Shown piece by piece: positions 8,696 through 18,155 of a stretch of 64,000 bases of DNA; within the stretch, counting starts at the first letter, position 1, and each line of letters opens with the position of its first letter. The notes under the pieces were generated by a model. The model did not search any database. It saw only the letters and a list, made by a program, of their open reading frames with translations, and had not been told where the DNA came from. The stretch covers positions 2,243,255 to 2,307,254 of the forward strand of contig NZ_CP110383.1 of the NCBI RefSeq assembly GCF_026015965.1, in the 5' to 3' direction. The position numbers were made by a program, and so were the translations under genes. The DNA is from Selenomonas sputigena (GTDB taxonomy: Bacteria > Bacillota > Negativicutes > Selenomonadales > Selenomonadaceae).

Positions 8696-8724
8696 TTGAC
8701 AAAAAAGAAAAGGAATGATACATT
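8696..8724 (+). promoter_or_regulatory. Sigma-A-type promoter for the purH transcript
   Basis: TTGACA (8696-8701), a 17-bp spacer and TACATT (8719-8724) just upstream of the riboswitch, predicting a start near 8731. Confidence 0.7.
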
Positions 8725-8732
8725 GAAAATAA

Positions 8733-8832
8733 GCTGCATAACTGACGGAAGTGGATGACCACAAGGGAGTGCAGCAGGAAAAGCCGACCGTCTGGGCAGC
8801 CGCAATGGCTCACTATGCCCACGGTCTTTTTT
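8733..8832 (+). promoter_or_regulatory. ZTP (pfl-type) riboswitch with terminator, upstream of purH
   Basis: The leader contains the elements of the pfl/ZTP aptamer in order: ACTGACGGAAGTGGATGACC with its GTGG/CCAC stem, then GGGAGTGC, then the conserved CCGACCGTCTGGGCA. The last part can instead pair with TGCCCACGGTC followed by TTTTTT, forming an intrinsic terminator, as expected for a transcription-control ON switch. ZTP riboswitches sense the purine intermediate ZMP/ZTP (AICAR phosphates), so high ZMP should permit expression of the downstream AICAR transformylase. Family assignment is by motif recognition only, not by covariance search. Confidence 0.88.
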
Positions 8833-8867
8833 GATTGCACAACAACTCATACAAAGGAGAGAATCTG

Positions 8868-10040
8868 ATGAAAGAACTCGAATTGAAATACGGCTGCAAT
8901 CCGAACCAGAAACCCTCTCGTGTTTATATGGAAAGTGGCGAACTTCCGTTCAAGGTCTTAAACGGAAAGCCCGGCTACATCAATCTGCTCGATGCCATGA
9001 ACAGCTGGCAGCTCGTGCAGGAACTCAAGGAAGCGACCGGCCTTCCTGCAGCGGCATCCTTCAAGCATGTGAGCCCTGCAGGCGCCGCCGTCGCCGTTCC
9101 CCTGTCCGATGCACTGAAGCAAGCATACTTTGTCGAAGGGATCGAATTGTCTCCCGTTGCGACCGCCTACATCCGTGCGCGCGGCGCTGACCGCATGTCG
9201 TCGTACGGCGATTTCGTCGCTCTCTCCGACCCATGCGACGCCCAGACAGCTTCCTTCCTGCAGCGCGAGGTTTCCGACGGCATCATCGCGCCCGCCTATT
9301 CCGAAGCCGCCTTGGAGATTCTCAAGACGAAGCGCAAGGGAAGCTACCTCGTCATACAGATGGATCCTTCCTACGTTCCTGCAGAAAAGGAAACGAAGAC
9401 CGTCTTCGGCGTGACCTTCGAGCAAAAGCGCAACGATGTCGCCATCACCGAAGACTGCCTGAAGGACGTCGTCACGAAAAATAAGGATCTGCCCGAAGAA
9501 GCCAAACGTGACCTTCTGCTCTCCCTCATCACCTTGAAGTACACCCAGTCCAACTCCGTTTGCTATGCCAAGGATGGGCAGGCAATTGGTATCGGCGCCG
9601 GCCAACAGTCACGCGTCCATTGCACGCGCCTCGCAGGAAATAAGGCCGATATTTGGTATCTGAGACAGAGCCCACAGGCTCTCTCCCTTCCCTTCAAAAG
9701 CGATGTGCGCCGCCCCGACCGCGACAATGCCATCGACGTCTACTTGTCCGACGAGTGCATGGATCTCCTCGGAACGGATGAATGGAAACGCATCTTTACG
9801 GAGAAACCTCCTGTATTCCTGTCCGATGAAAAAGCCAAGTGGCTCAAGACGGCAACGGGCGTCGCACTCGGTTCGGACGCTTTCTTCCCCTTCGGTGACA
9901 ACATCGAACGCGCACATAAGAGCGGCGTTACCTACGTCGCCCAGAGCGGCGGATCAATTCGCGATGACAATGTTATTGAGACGGCAGATAAATACGGCAT
10001 GTTCATGGCAATGACGCATATCCGCCTTTTCCATCATTGA
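8868..10040 (+). CDS. purH: AICAR transformylase (single-domain PurH)
   Basis: It catalyses formylation of AICAR (ZMP) by 10-formyltetrahydrofolate, the penultimate step of IMP synthesis. At 390 residues it corresponds only to the C-terminal half of classical bifunctional PurH; the N-terminal IMP cyclohydrolase domain is absent. Recognisable are KYGCNPNQKPSRVY at the start and SFKHVSPAGAA, which carries the catalytic Lys-His pair. The ATG at 8868 follows AAAGGAGAG at 7 nt; the longer frame starts inside the riboswitch leader. It is controlled by the ZTP riboswitch and followed by a terminator. The cyclohydrolase step must be encoded elsewhere. Confidence 0.92.
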   Translation: MKELELKYGCNPNQKPSRVYMESGELPFKVLNGKPGYINLLDAMNSWQLVQELKEATGLPAAASFKHVSPAGAAVAVPLSDALKQAYFVEGIELSPVATAYIRARGADRMSSYGDFVALSDPCDAQTASFLQREVSDGIIAPAYSEAALEILKTKRKGSYLVIQMDPSYVPAEKETKTVFGVTFEQKRNDVAITEDCLKDVVTKNKDLPEEAKRDLLLSLITLKYTQSNSVCYAKDGQAIGIGAGQQSRVHCTRLAGNKADIWYLRQSPQALSLPFKSDVRRPDRDNAIDVYLSDECMDLLGTDEWKRIFTEKPPVFLSDEKAKWLKTATGVALGSDAFFPFGDNIERAHKSGVTYVAQSGGSIRDDNVIETADKYGMFMAMTHIRLFHH

Positions 10041-10063
10041 TACCAATACGAACCAAAGTATGC

Positions 10064-10098
10064 GAAAAGGCTGCTGCATGATGCAACAGCCTTTTCTT
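10064..10098 (+). terminator. Intrinsic terminator after purH
   Basis: Stem GAAAAGGCTG...CAGCCTTTTC with an inner TGCAT/ATGCA extension and a T-rich tail, 23 bp after the purH stop. Confidence 0.88.
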
Positions 10099-10124
10099 AT
10101 GCCATCTATGGAATTTTACGCAAC

Positions 10125-10178
10125 TTATCCACATTTTTATCCACATATGAACCAATTCATAGCGTATTTTGTGGATAA
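10125..10178. other. Cluster of three perfect DnaA boxes, 8 kb from dnaA
   Basis: Two direct TTATCCACA boxes (10125-10133 and 10137-10145, 12 bp apart) and one inverted TGTGGATAA (10170-10178) in an AT-rich gap between the convergent purH gene and the Lys/Glu-rich protein gene. It could titrate DnaA, be a secondary unwinding site or act like a DnaA-reactivating locus; this is inference. Confidence 0.85.
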
Positions 10179-10200
10179 GTCTATATTAATCCCACAAGGC

Positions 10201-11139
10201 TCACAGTCCAATATTCAGCATATCAAGAACATCCGACGCAGAAGGAATCGCTACACCGCCGATGCTCGAAGAGCTTTTCGCCTTTTTCACAACAGCATGG
10301 TATATGTCATCTTCGACACTGCCCGGCACGAGATTTTCCCAATTCTGCGAGCTGTAAGGACGCTCCTTGATGGCGTTCGATGGCCTGCCTGTGACCTCTA
10401 ACTCGCAGAGGAACTGAATCTGCTTGCTCTTTGGATTGAGGTAATAATGCTCCAAATAGTACTTCCCCGCCTTGGCATCCTCCTCATCGGAGAAACTGTT
10501 CGGCTTGAGCTTCACCCAGACGTCGATCATACGATCCTGACGATTCGGGATAGGAACATTGCGCACGCTTCGCGTGTCCATATAGTAAATGAACGATTCG
10601 TCGCGGAAGATTTCCTGGAAGCGATCCTTCTCCTTACTCTTCTTGTTCTTCGTCTTGACAGCATCCTTGCTTTCCTGCGCCGACGCTTCCGTCTTTTTTC
10701 CCTGCAAAGGAACTTTTGATTCATCGGCTTTCTTCTGTACGGACGGTTTCGTCTCCTCTTTCTTCTTGTTCGAGACAAGCGGCTTCTGCTCTTCCTCCCT
10801 CTTCTGTGGAACGGGTGTCACCGATGCTTTAGCCGCTTCTTCTATGGTTTTCTTAGTGTCGCTGTTCTCTGCTTTTTTATCCTCCTTTTTTACGGAGGTT
10901 TCCGCCTTCTTCTCCTGGAAGTCCTTTACCTCTTTCTTCTTTTCATCCTTCGCATTGCCATGCTCCTTGGCATTTTCCGCCTTCTTTTCCTGCTTCTCAC
11001 CGGAATCTGCTGCTTTTTCTTGTGCGGCAAGATCCTCCATGCCGACATTGATGATATATGCCGAAGCTGTCGATCCAAACGTCAGACTGCCTGCTAAAAA
11101 AGTCATGCTTAGAGCAGCTGCCACCTTCTTCTTCCACAC
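10201..11139 (-). CDS. Exported Lys/Glu-rich protein of unknown function
   Basis: The 312-residue protein begins with a classical signal peptide (Lys-rich start, hydrophobic core, cleavage near STASA-YI). Residues of about 35-175 are a low-complexity, highly charged Lys/Glu/Ala/Ser region with many EKK and KKE runs, likely disordered. A folded C-terminal part contains FIYYMDTRSVR, IDVWVKLKP, YYLEHYYLNPKSKQIQFLCELEV and a Ser-rich tail. I do not recognise the family. The start is GTG at 11139 with AAGGAT about 11 nt upstream. It lies downstream of rsmG in the same direction, about 70 bp apart, so may be the end of that operon. Confidence 0.75.
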   Translation of the reverse strand: MWKKKVAAALSMTFLAGSLTFGSTASAYIINVGMEDLAAQEKAADSGEKQEKKAENAKEHGNAKDEKKKEVKDFQEKKAETSVKKEDKKAENSDTKKTIEEAAKASVTPVPQKREEEQKPLVSNKKKEETKPSVQKKADESKVPLQGKKTEASAQESKDAVKTKNKKSKEKDRFQEIFRDESFIYYMDTRSVRNVPIPNRQDRMIDVWVKLKPNSFSDEEDAKAGKYYLEHYYLNPKSKQIQFLCELEVTGRPSNAIKERPYSSQNWENLVPGSVEDDIYHAVVKKAKSSSSIGGVAIPSASDVLDMLNIGL

Positions 11140-11211
11140 CGTAGAGCACCATCCTTTCAGAATCCTTCTCCTCTTATATCGTCTTTTTTCCTGTGTATCT
11201 TTAACGGCAAC

Positions 11212-11928
11212 TCAAAGCAATGGTTCTTTCGCCGGCTTTCCTGCCTTGCGCGGATACGCTTTCGGCGTAGGCCTCTCCTTCTTTATGACGAGAACTGCAC
11301 GCTTGTCCGAAAGGCCGGGCAAGGCGACAGGAATCGACTCTATCGCTCTTCCGCCAAGAATCTTGACGGCTCTTTTCGCCTCTTTTGCTTCCTCTTCCGA
11401 ATGAAGCCCCTTGAGGGCGATCGCTGTGCCGCCGATGCGCACGAAGGGAAGAAGATATTCGGCAAGGACGGGCAGACGCGCCACGGCGCGAGAGGCGGCG
11501 ATGTCGAAGCGCTCGCGCAAAGCGCTTTGTCGCGCCGCTTCCTCCGCGCGTTCATGCAGGCACTTTACGCCTTCCAATCCCAACGCCTCAACAACAGTTT
11601 CGAGAAAATGCACGCGCTTCTTCAAAGAATCAAGAAGCGTCAGCTTCAAATCGGGGCGGACGATCTTCAGAGGAATGCCGGGAAATCCCGCGCCCGTGCC
11701 GACATCGATCAGACGCAGGGAATCCCTTTCCTCGATGCCTCGAAGCGCCGTCAGGGAATCAACGATGTGCTTGACGGCGACTTCCCGCGGTTCAGTAATC
11801 GCCGTGAGGTTCATCTTCGCGTTCCATTCGATGAGTAAACGATAGTAGATGCCGAACTTCTCAATCTGCTTTGCATCGAGCGGCAGTCCATAGAGAGCAG
11901 ACGCTCTTTCCAACTCCTGCTCAAACAT
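11212..11928 (-). CDS. rsmG: 16S rRNA (guanine-N7)-methyltransferase RsmG
   Basis: It methylates G527 of 16S rRNA using S-adenosylmethionine. The 238-residue protein has the family start ([15 protein letters not shown]), [19 protein letters not shown], and the SAM-binding loop [15 protein letters not shown], with family-normal length. It overlaps the mnmG end by 8 bp and belongs to the leftward jag-mnmE-mnmG-rsmG cluster. Confidence 0.96.
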   Translation of the reverse strand: MFEQELERASALYGLPLDAKQIEKFGIYYRLLIEWNAKMNLTAITEPREVAVKHIVDSLTALRGIEERDSLRLIDVGTGAGFPGIPLKIVRPDLKLTLLDSLKKRVHFLETVVEALGLEGVKCLHERAEEAARQSALRERFDIAASRAVARLPVLAEYLLPFVRIGGTAIALKGLHSEEEAKEAKRAVKILGGRAIESIPVALPGLSDKRAVLVIKKERPTPKAYPRKAGKPAKEPLL

Positions 11929-13807
11929 CGTCTTCTCTCCTCCTGCGGCGTTCCTGCTCCAGCCAGATCAATAAGACCGATATATCCGCAGGCGACACGC
12001 CCGATATGCGGCTCGCCTGCCCCACGGAAAGTGGACGGACGGCAGCGAGCTTCTCTCGCGCTTCGTCCCTTAGGCTCGGCACGAGAGCGTAGTCGAGATC
12101 GACGGGCAGGCGACGAGACTCCAGATGTTCCAAGCGCTCGACCTGTTCCTGCTGCTTCTTGATATATCCTTCATAGCGAATGGTGACTTCCAGCTGCTCC
12201 TCGACTTCAGGCGCAAGGCGCTCCAAGCCAAAGAGCGAAGCCAACTTCGCATAATCCATCTCCGGACGACGCAAAAAATCGGCAAGCGACGTTGACGTGC
12301 GTATGGGCGCAAGTCCCGCCGATTCAAGACGAGCAAGATTTTCAACCGACGGATGAAGGACGGTATTCTCAAGCCTCTTCCTCGCCTCGATGATACCATT
12401 CTTCTTTTTCAGGAACTTCTGCCACCGATCCTCTTTGACAAGACCGACGGCGCGTCCCTTTTCCGTCAGGCGCAGATCAGCATTGTCCTGGCGAAGCAGC
12501 AGGCGATATTCGGCGCGAGACGTCATCATACGGTACGGCTCCTCCGTCCCCTTCGTCACGAGATCGTCGATGAGAACGCCGATATAGGCCTCCGCGCGAC
12601 TCAAGACGAAAGGAGCTTTGCCGCGGATATAATGCACAGCGTTGACGCCCGCCATCAAGCCCTGCGCCGCCGCTTCCTCGTAGCCCGACGTGCCGTTCGA
12701 CTGTCCCGCCGAGAAGAGTCCGCGAATCTTCTTGAACATGAGGCTCGGCAGAAGCTGCAGCGGATCGATGCAGTCATACTCGATCGCGTAGCCAGGGCGC
12801 ATGATGCGCGCCTTCTCCAAGCCCGGAATCGTATGCAGGAAAGCCTCCTGCACATCGATGGGAAGGCTCGTCGACATGCCTTGCACATAGACTTCCTGCG
12901 TGTGCCATCCTTCCGGCTCCAAGAAGAGCTGGTGGCGATCCTTGTCGGGGAAGCGGAGGATCTTCGACTCGATGGACGGACAATAGCGCGGGCCGATCCC
13001 TTCAATGATACCATTTGCCATCGGCGCCCGATCGATGTTCGCACGAATGATCTCATGCGTCTTCTCGTTCGTGTACGTCAGATAGCATGGAAGCTGCTCG
13101 CGCGTCCTTTCCTCCGTCATAAAGGAAAAGCTCTGCGCCTCCTCGTCCCCAGGCTGCAGCTGCATCTTCGCATAGTCAAGGGAACGTGCATCAAGACGCG
13201 CAGGCGTCCCCGTCTTGAAGCGCATGATCTTGATACCATTCTCTGCGAGAGAGCGCGACAATTCCCCTGCGGCTCGCTGCCCATTCGGCCCGCCGCTCGT
13301 CGTATGCTCACCGATGACGATGCGCCCTTTTAGATACGTGCCCGTCGCGAGAATGACAGCACGCGCGAGATACGCTTCCCCCGTCTCTGCCACTATGCCT
13401 CTCGCCTCTTTATTCTCGATGAGGATCTTTTCTGCCAGAAGCTGCCGGACTTCCAGCCCTTCCTGCTGCTCGCAGCGCTCCTTCATGCGAAACTGATAGG
13501 CTTTCTTATCCTCCTGCGCGCGCAAAGCATGGACAGCAGGGCCTTTTCCCGTATTCAAAAGACGATACTGCAGAGCCGCCTCATCGGCATTGATCGCCAT
13601 GGCGCCGCCAAGCGCATCGATCTCACGCACGAGATGGCTCTTTGCGGGGCCGCCGATCGAAGGATTGCAGGGCATGAGTGCGATATTGTCCAAGGAAAGC
13701 GTCGCCAGAAGCGTGCGGCAGCCGAGATTCGCTGCAGCGAGCGCCGCTTCGACGCCCGCATGCCCCGCACCGAGGACGATGATATCATATTCACCGGCAA
13801 TAAACAA
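11921..13807 (-). CDS. mnmG: tRNA uridine-5-carboxymethylaminomethyl modification enzyme MnmG (GidA)
   Basis: With MnmE it builds the cmnm5 group on wobble uridine 34 of several tRNAs, using FAD, glycine or ammonium and a folate one-carbon unit. The 628-residue protein has the FAD-binding motif [39 protein letters not shown], a second conserved region ([13 protein letters not shown]) and the C-terminal MnmE-binding helical domain ([13 protein letters not shown]). The open frame starts with a GTG overlapping mnmE, but a TTG at 13807, 5 nt after GAGGTGG, gives the family-typical start (M)FIAGEYDII and is preferred. Confidence 0.95.
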   Translation of the reverse strand: MFIAGEYDIIVLGAGHAGVEAALAAANLGCRTLLATLSLDNIALMPCNPSIGGPAKSHLVREIDALGGAMAINADEAALQYRLLNTGKGPAVHALRAQEDKKAYQFRMKERCEQQEGLEVRQLLAEKILIENKEARGIVAETGEAYLARAVILATGTYLKGRIVIGEHTTSGGPNGQRAAGELSRSLAENGIKIMRFKTGTPARLDARSLDYAKMQLQPGDEEAQSFSFMTEERTREQLPCYLTYTNEKTHEIIRANIDRAPMANGIIEGIGPRYCPSIESKILRFPDKDRHQLFLEPEGWHTQEVYVQGMSTSLPIDVQEAFLHTIPGLEKARIMRPGYAIEYDCIDPLQLLPSLMFKKIRGLFSAGQSNGTSGYEEAAAQGLMAGVNAVHYIRGKAPFVLSRAEAYIGVLIDDLVTKGTEEPYRMMTSRAEYRLLLRQDNADLRLTEKGRAVGLVKEDRWQKFLKKKNGIIEARKRLENTVLHPSVENLARLESAGLAPIRTSTSLADFLRRPEMDYAKLASLFGLERLAPEVEEQLEVTIRYEGYIKKQQEQVERLEHLESRRLPVDLDYALVPSLRDEAREKLAAVRPLSVGQASRISGVSPADISVLLIWLEQERRRRREDDV

Positions 13808-13818
13808 AGAAGGCCACC

Positions 13819-15198
13819 TCACTTGCCGACGCAGAAGCGCGAAAATATTTCATCCAATACATCATCTCCCACCGTTTCCCCCGTGATCTCCCCGAGTTTT
13901 TCCAAAGAAGAGCGCAGATCGATGGAGATGAAATCCAGCCCCAGTCCCTGATCCATCGTGGAAATTGCAGCGCTAAGATGATCTGCCGCCGCTTCCAAAA
14001 GATTCTTCGTGCGCAGGTCGGCAACTAACGAGCCTTCTCCCGACCTTTCCTCACCGTCATAAACCTTTTCCAAAATGGCGGCCGTCAAAGGAGAAAGCCC
14101 TTCCTCCTCCTTCGTCGTGATTTCAATCAGAGGAAGATGTACCAAGTTTTGCAGCCGTTCGATATCAAGAACGCGCGGCAGATCGCTTTTCGTCACGACG
14201 ATGAGCGCATCCTTTCCCTCAAGCAAGGCGAGAATCTCCTCATCCTCCGCCTCCAGAGGCCGAGAACCGTCAAAGAGGGCGAGTACGAGCGCGGCGCTTT
14301 TCACATGAGCACGCGCCTTATCCACGCCGATGCGCTCGACGGCATCCTCCGTCGCCCGTATGCCTGCCGTGTCGATGATTCGCAAAGGCACGCCGCCAAT
14401 ATCGGCATACTCCTCAATGGTATCACGCGTTGTTCCCGGGACGTCGGTGACAATAGCGCGATCTTCGCGCAGCAGGGCATTCAAGAGGCTCGACTTTCCC
14501 ACATTCGGTCTTCCGACAATCGCCGTTTCCAAGCCGTCGCGCAGGATGCGTCCCGTATGTGCCGTCTGCACGATGCGGCGCAGCGACGCATAGAGAGCCG
14601 ACACCTTTTCCCGCGCCTCTTCTACGACAATTTCATCGACGCCCTCCTCAGGAAAATCAATGACGGCTTCCAAATGGGCAAGAAGAGCCAAAATATCTTC
14701 ACGCATCGAGCGTATGCGCTCCGAGAAATGACCGGCCAGATGCCCCGCCGCCATTTCCAGCCCCTTTTCCGTCTTCGCCTGCACTACGTCCATGACGGCC
14801 TGCGCCTCGGCGAGATCGAGCCTGCCGTTCAAGAAGGCTCGTTTTGTGAACTCGCCTCGTTCCGCAGCCCGCGCTCCGTGACGATACGTCAATGCCAGAA
14901 CCTCGCGCAGGGAAACAGATCCACCGTGGCATTGCAATTCCACAACGTCTTCCTTCGTATAAGAATGGGGCGCACGCATGACGAGGCAAAGAGCCTCATC
15001 GACGAGGCGGCCATCCTCTCGCACGATTGTACCGTAGAGAAGATCTCTCGCACCTGCGTCGGCGAGCTTCCTGCCGCCCGCAGCACAAAACATGCGCGAG
15101 GCCGTCTCTATGGCAGAAGCACCAGAAAGGCGCACGATGCCGACGCCGCCTTCCCCGGCCGCTGTCGCAATGGCGCTGATCGTATCTGCCTGCTGCAA
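13819..15198 (-). CDS. mnmE: tRNA modification GTPase MnmE (TrmE)
   Basis: Partner of MnmG in wobble-uridine modification. The 459-residue protein has the N-terminal folate-binding domain ([21 protein letters not shown]), the helical domain, an inserted G domain with [30 protein letters not shown] and TKSD, and the invariant C-terminal CVGK (cysteine is essential in the family). The longer frame to 15267 crosses a terminator hairpin. A TTG at 15198 following AGGGGGGAAC is the likely start. Confidence 0.95.
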   Translation of the reverse strand: MQQADTISAIATAAGEGGVGIVRLSGASAIETASRMFCAAGGRKLADAGARDLLYGTIVREDGRLVDEALCLVMRAPHSYTKEDVVELQCHGGSVSLREVLALTYRHGARAAERGEFTKRAFLNGRLDLAEAQAVMDVVQAKTEKGLEMAAGHLAGHFSERIRSMREDILALLAHLEAVIDFPEEGVDEIVVEEAREKVSALYASLRRIVQTAHTGRILRDGLETAIVGRPNVGKSSLLNALLREDRAIVTDVPGTTRDTIEEYADIGGVPLRIIDTAGIRATEDAVERIGVDKARAHVKSAALVLALFDGSRPLEAEDEEILALLEGKDALIVVTKSDLPRVLDIERLQNLVHLPLIEITTKEEEGLSPLTAAILEKVYDGEERSGEGSLVADLRTKNLLEAAADHLSAAISTMDQGLGLDFISIDLRSSLEKLGEITGETVGDDVLDEIFSRFCVGK

Positions 15199-15216
15199 TT
15201 CGTTCCCCCCTGCAAG

Positions 15217-15250
15217 GAAAGAAAAAGGCTGTCGCTCGCTGCAACAGCCC
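15217..15250 (-). terminator. Hairpin terminator or attenuator between jag and mnmE
   Basis: On the minus strand GGCTGT...ACAGCC is followed by TTTTTC. It would reduce read-through from the rpmH-yidC-jag side into mnmE. Confidence 0.72.
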
Positions 15251-15263
15251 GATTTCAATCCAA

Positions 15264-16298
15264 TCAATAATCCTCTTCACGCATAGAACCGTCCATACGC
15301 GAAACGCGATGCTTCGGCTCAATGACGACCTTGCGAAAAGGCTCATCGCCCGCGCTGTAAGTCAAAACGCGATGATTCTCCTGCAGTGCAAGGTGAATGA
15401 TCTTGCGCTCATGGCGGTTCATCGGCTCCAAGACGACGCGCTGGTTCGTGCGGCAGCAGCGCTCCGCCAAGCGCGCCGCCAGACGGTAAAGCGTCTCCTC
15501 GCGGCGCTCGCGGTAATCTTCAATATCGAGGATGATGCGCACGCGCTCCTCCGTCAATCCCTGGTTGGCCGCGAGATTGACGAGATATTGCAAAGCATCG
15601 AGCGTCTGCCCGTGCTTGCCGATGAGTATGCCGAGATTGTGTCCTGAGAGATTCAGCTCAATCGAATGAGGCCGATCCTTTCTCTCGATGGCAACTTCAA
15701 GATCCATCGCTCGAAAAATCTGCTGCAGGAAATCCTCCGCCTTTTTGATCGGCACTGCAGCATCTGCAGGACTCAAGAAATTGCGAACCTTCTCCTCACG
15801 AAAGCGCCCGGCAGCCGAATCGGATGCGTAGGAACGTCTGGTCGAAGAGAAACGCTCGCGGCGTGGCTCAGAGTAAGAACGATTCTCCCTCGGGGGAGAG
15901 TAGGAAAAGCCGCGATCTACAATGGTTTCCCGCCTGCCCGACGTCGTATCATGGGAGACGATGGGCGCACTTTCGGACGCCTCGGACGACTCCTTCGTCA
16001 AAACAGGCGCCTCTTCCTTCTCTTCCGCACGCTCTTCTTCCCGTTCCTCACGGCGCTCCTCAAGAGCTTCTTCCTGCTCTTCTTTTTGCGGCAAAGACTC
16101 CTGCGGCTGCGGCAAAGGCTCTTCCTTCGCCGTCACGCGCACTTTCGCCGCACGCTTTCCAATCAAGCCAAAGAAGCCGTTCGACGGTTCTTCGATGACC
16201 TCCACCGTGCAGCGATCTTTCGGGAGACGCAGGGCGAAGAGTGCAGCTTCAATCGCTTCTTCCACCGTCTTTCCGGTTCTTTCCACGAAATCCGCCAT
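15264..16298 (-). CDS. jag: RNA-binding protein KhpB/Jag (Jag-N, KH, R3H)
   Basis: KhpB/Jag proteins bind RNA with KhpA and influence cell division and envelope growth in Gram-positives. The 344-residue protein has the N-terminal Jag domain (ERTGKTVEEAIEAAL ... GFFGLIGKRAAKV), a long Glu/Arg/Ser-rich linker (about 70-190), a type II KH domain (GILIGKHGQTLDALQYLVN) and an R3H domain (LAERCCRTN...PMNRHERKIIHLAL). The ATG at 16298 lies 9 nt after AAAGGAG and is preferred over the in-frame TTG at 16307. It adjoins yidC, its usual neighbour. Confidence 0.94.
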   Translation of the reverse strand: MADFVERTGKTVEEAIEAALFALRLPKDRCTVEVIEEPSNGFFGLIGKRAAKVRVTAKEEPLPQPQESLPQKEEQEEALEERREEREEERAEEKEEAPVLTKESSEASESAPIVSHDTTSGRRETIVDRGFSYSPPRENRSYSEPRRERFSSTRRSYASDSAAGRFREEKVRNFLSPADAAVPIKKAEDFLQQIFRAMDLEVAIERKDRPHSIELNLSGHNLGILIGKHGQTLDALQYLVNLAANQGLTEERVRIILDIEDYRERREETLYRLAARLAERCCRTNQRVVLEPMNRHERKIIHLALQENHRVLTYSAGDEPFRKVVIEPKHRVSRMDGSMREEDY

Positions 16299-16299
16299 A

Positions 16300-16968
16300 T
16301 CAGGCAACTCCTTTCTTTCCCATGCCGTCCTCGTTTCGGTACATCCACCACTGCTGCACGATCTGCACGAGATTCATCGTTACCCAATAGAGAACAAGTC
16401 CCGAAGCGAAATTCAAGCTGATCCAGCCGATGAAGATCGGCATGACGATCATCATGATCTTCATCTGTTGATTTGTTTCCGTCGAAGTCTGTTTCTGCAC
16501 GAACCACGTCGAAAGTGCGGAAAGCACTGGCAATATATAGTGTGGATCGGGCTCAGAAAGAGACGCGAGCCACAGAAAGGACGGCGTCCCCGAATACGCG
16601 TAACCCTGCAGCGCATAAAACATGCCCATGAGAATCGGCATCTGTATGAGGAGCGGCAGGCATCCCGCGAGAGGATTCACGCCGGCTTCTTTATACAGCT
16701 CGCCGATCTTCTGCTGCATCATCTGCGGATTGTCTTTATACTTTTCCTGCAGTTTCTTCATCTTCGGCTGCAGTTCCTGCATGCCCTTCATCGAGCGAAC
16801 CTGCTTGACCGTCAGAGGATAGAGGCATACCTTGATGAGGATCGTCAGCAAAATAATGGCAATCCCGTAATTTTCAAAACCGAAAAGACCTGTAAACGCA
16901 TACAGATTCTCCAACATAAACTGAATCACCGCAATGACGGGATGAAACAGCGACGATAAAAACTCCAA
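16300..16968 (-). CDS. yidC: Membrane protein insertase YidC
   Basis: It inserts and folds inner-membrane proteins with or without SecYEG. The 222-residue protein is the short Gram-positive type: an N-terminal helix, NYGIAIILLTILIKVCLYPLTVKQVRSMKGMQELQPKMKKLQEKY with the hydrophilic-groove Arg in the first core helix region, a cytoplasmic hairpin, and three further membrane helices ending near WVTMNLVQIVQQ. No lipobox is seen. It ends in the jag ribosome-site region, so the two are likely coupled. Confidence 0.95.
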   Translation of the reverse strand: MEFLSSLFHPVIAVIQFMLENLYAFTGLFGFENYGIAIILLTILIKVCLYPLTVKQVRSMKGMQELQPKMKKLQEKYKDNPQMMQQKIGELYKEAGVNPLAGCLPLLIQMPILMGMFYALQGYAYSGTPSFLWLASLSEPDPHYILPVLSALSTWFVQKQTSTETNQQMKIMMIVMPIFIGWISLNFASGLVLYWVTMNLVQIVQQWWMYRNEDGMGKKGVA

Positions 16969-16988
16969 ATCACCACATCCTAATTTTC

Positions 16989-17198
16989 CTATGGTACAGG
17001 GTCGTAGCCACCCTTATGAAAAGGATGGCAGCGCAGAATCCTCTTGATGGCAAGGAAACTGCCCTTTGCCGCCCCATATTTTTCAACAGCAATCATTGCA
17101 TACTCCGAGCATGTCGGAATATAGCGGCACGAAGGCGGCTTCAAAGGAGAAAGAAAACCGCGATAAAAGCGAATGAGCAGCAGAATCACGACTTTCAT
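16989..17198 (-). CDS. yidD: Membrane protein insertion efficiency factor YidD
   Basis: The 69-residue protein has the family signature [19 protein letters not shown] and a C-terminal [14 protein letters not shown]. YidD aids YidC-dependent insertion. It overlaps the end of rnpA by 4 bp and precedes yidC, the conserved gene order. Confidence 0.95.
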   Translation of the reverse strand: MKVVILLLIRFYRGFLSPLKPPSCRYIPTCSEYAMIAVEKYGAAKGSFLAIKRILRCHPFHKGGYDPVP

Positions 17199-17581
17199 CT
17201 GCCGCGCCTTCTCTCTCTTTTAGAAACCTCTTTGTCTCCTGCCATGATTCCGGCTTTCCTTCCCAAAGCGAGGAAAGCTTTTTCCAAGTCCTGGCATTTG
17301 ATGTCGAGAGCCGCCTTCCTGCCCACGAGCAGGAGGGAAAAACCCTCCTCGATTTCAACCTGATGCAGACGATAAGACTCGCGGAGCAATCTCTTGACCC
17401 GATTGCGCTTCACGGCATTACCGAGCTTCTTGCCTGCGGCAAAACCGACTTTTCCTTGGAGTCCATGCGAACGAAAGACATAAAGCACGAGAAATCTGTT
17501 TGAATACGATTTTCCGCGGGAATAAACAGCCTGAAAATCCTTCCTCTTTTTCAAGATGCGGCTTCTAGGCAGACCCAACAT
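17195..17581 (-). CDS. rnpA: Ribonuclease P protein component
   Basis: Protein subunit of RNase P, which trims the 5' end of tRNAs. The 128-residue protein contains the RNR-type motif [16 protein letters not shown] and an N-terminal [16 protein letters not shown]. The ATG is preceded by GAAAGGG. It follows rpmH as usual, but a structured repeat separates the two genes by about 250 bp. Confidence 0.96.
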   Translation of the reverse strand: MLGLPRSRILKKRKDFQAVYSRGKSYSNRFLVLYVFRSHGLQGKVGFAAGKKLGNAVKRNRVKRLLRESYRLHQVEIEEGFSLLLVGRKAALDIKCQDLEKAFLALGRKAGIMAGDKEVSKRERRRGR

Positions 17582-17655
17582 GCAAGAACCCTTTCATTAA
17601 AAATCAAAATGCTTTGTCATTTCATGAAAAAAGGTCACCGGAGTGACCTAGCGAG

Positions 17656-17833
17656 TGTTTACCATGAAACCCCAAGAGGTCAAGCCCAAAGGGCGCAGAC
17701 CGATTGGTTAGGTTTCTGTAAGGCGTTAGGACATATGTACAGCGTTTCCTGTGATGACGCCATCGCAGGAAACGGGCTCAAAAGCACGCCATATCGCTCC
17801 GTATGACGGCTGAACATATGTCCTGAAAGTTTA
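17656..17833 (+). repeat. Copy of the ~170-bp structured repeat between rpmH and rnpA
   Basis: It begins GTTTACCATGAAACCCCAAG, includes GCCCAAAGGGC (17683-17693) and GATTGGTTAGGTTTCTGTAAGGCG, then GGACATATGT and ACATATGTCC arms enclosing an inner hairpin GTTTCCTG...CAGGAAAC, and ends CTGAAAGTTTA. The last TTA is also the rpmH stop codon on the minus strand. It is reversed in orientation relative to the 1294-1692 array. Any rpmH-rnpA transcript must cross it. Confidence 0.85.
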
Positions 17834-17965
17834 CGCAGACAATTTCTTTCTGCCCTTTGCGCGCCTTCTCTTCAGGACGAGACGGCCGCCTTTCGTCTTC
17901 ATACGCTCGCGGAAACCATGCGTCTTCTTGCGCCAATGGTTATTCGGCTGATACGTCATCTTCAT
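17831..17965 (-). CDS. rpmH: 50S ribosomal protein L34
   Basis: The 44-residue basic protein reads [18 protein letters not shown] and then [20 protein letters not shown], ending KKLSA, the L34 signature. The first ATG at 17965 is 6 nt after GGGAGGTGG; starting at the second Met would give 42 residues. It is the first gene left of oriC. Its stop codon coincides with the border of the structured repeat. Confidence 0.95.
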   Translation of the reverse strand: MKMTYQPNNHWRKKTHGFRERMKTKGGRLVLKRRRAKGRKKLSA

Positions 17966-18155
17966 TCAGATCCACCTCCCAAAAGAATTCTATAAATCGT
18001 CGATACATCGAGCGATTCATTCAGTCAAAATGCAAAAGAGCACAAAATGCCCCTACTATCGCTTTTAACTACGCTAAATTATAGCCCAGAGACAATCGAG
18101 TGTCAAGGATTTTCCATGGTTTGCGCGGAGAAGCCGTGCATTTTCCTGTCCTTCT

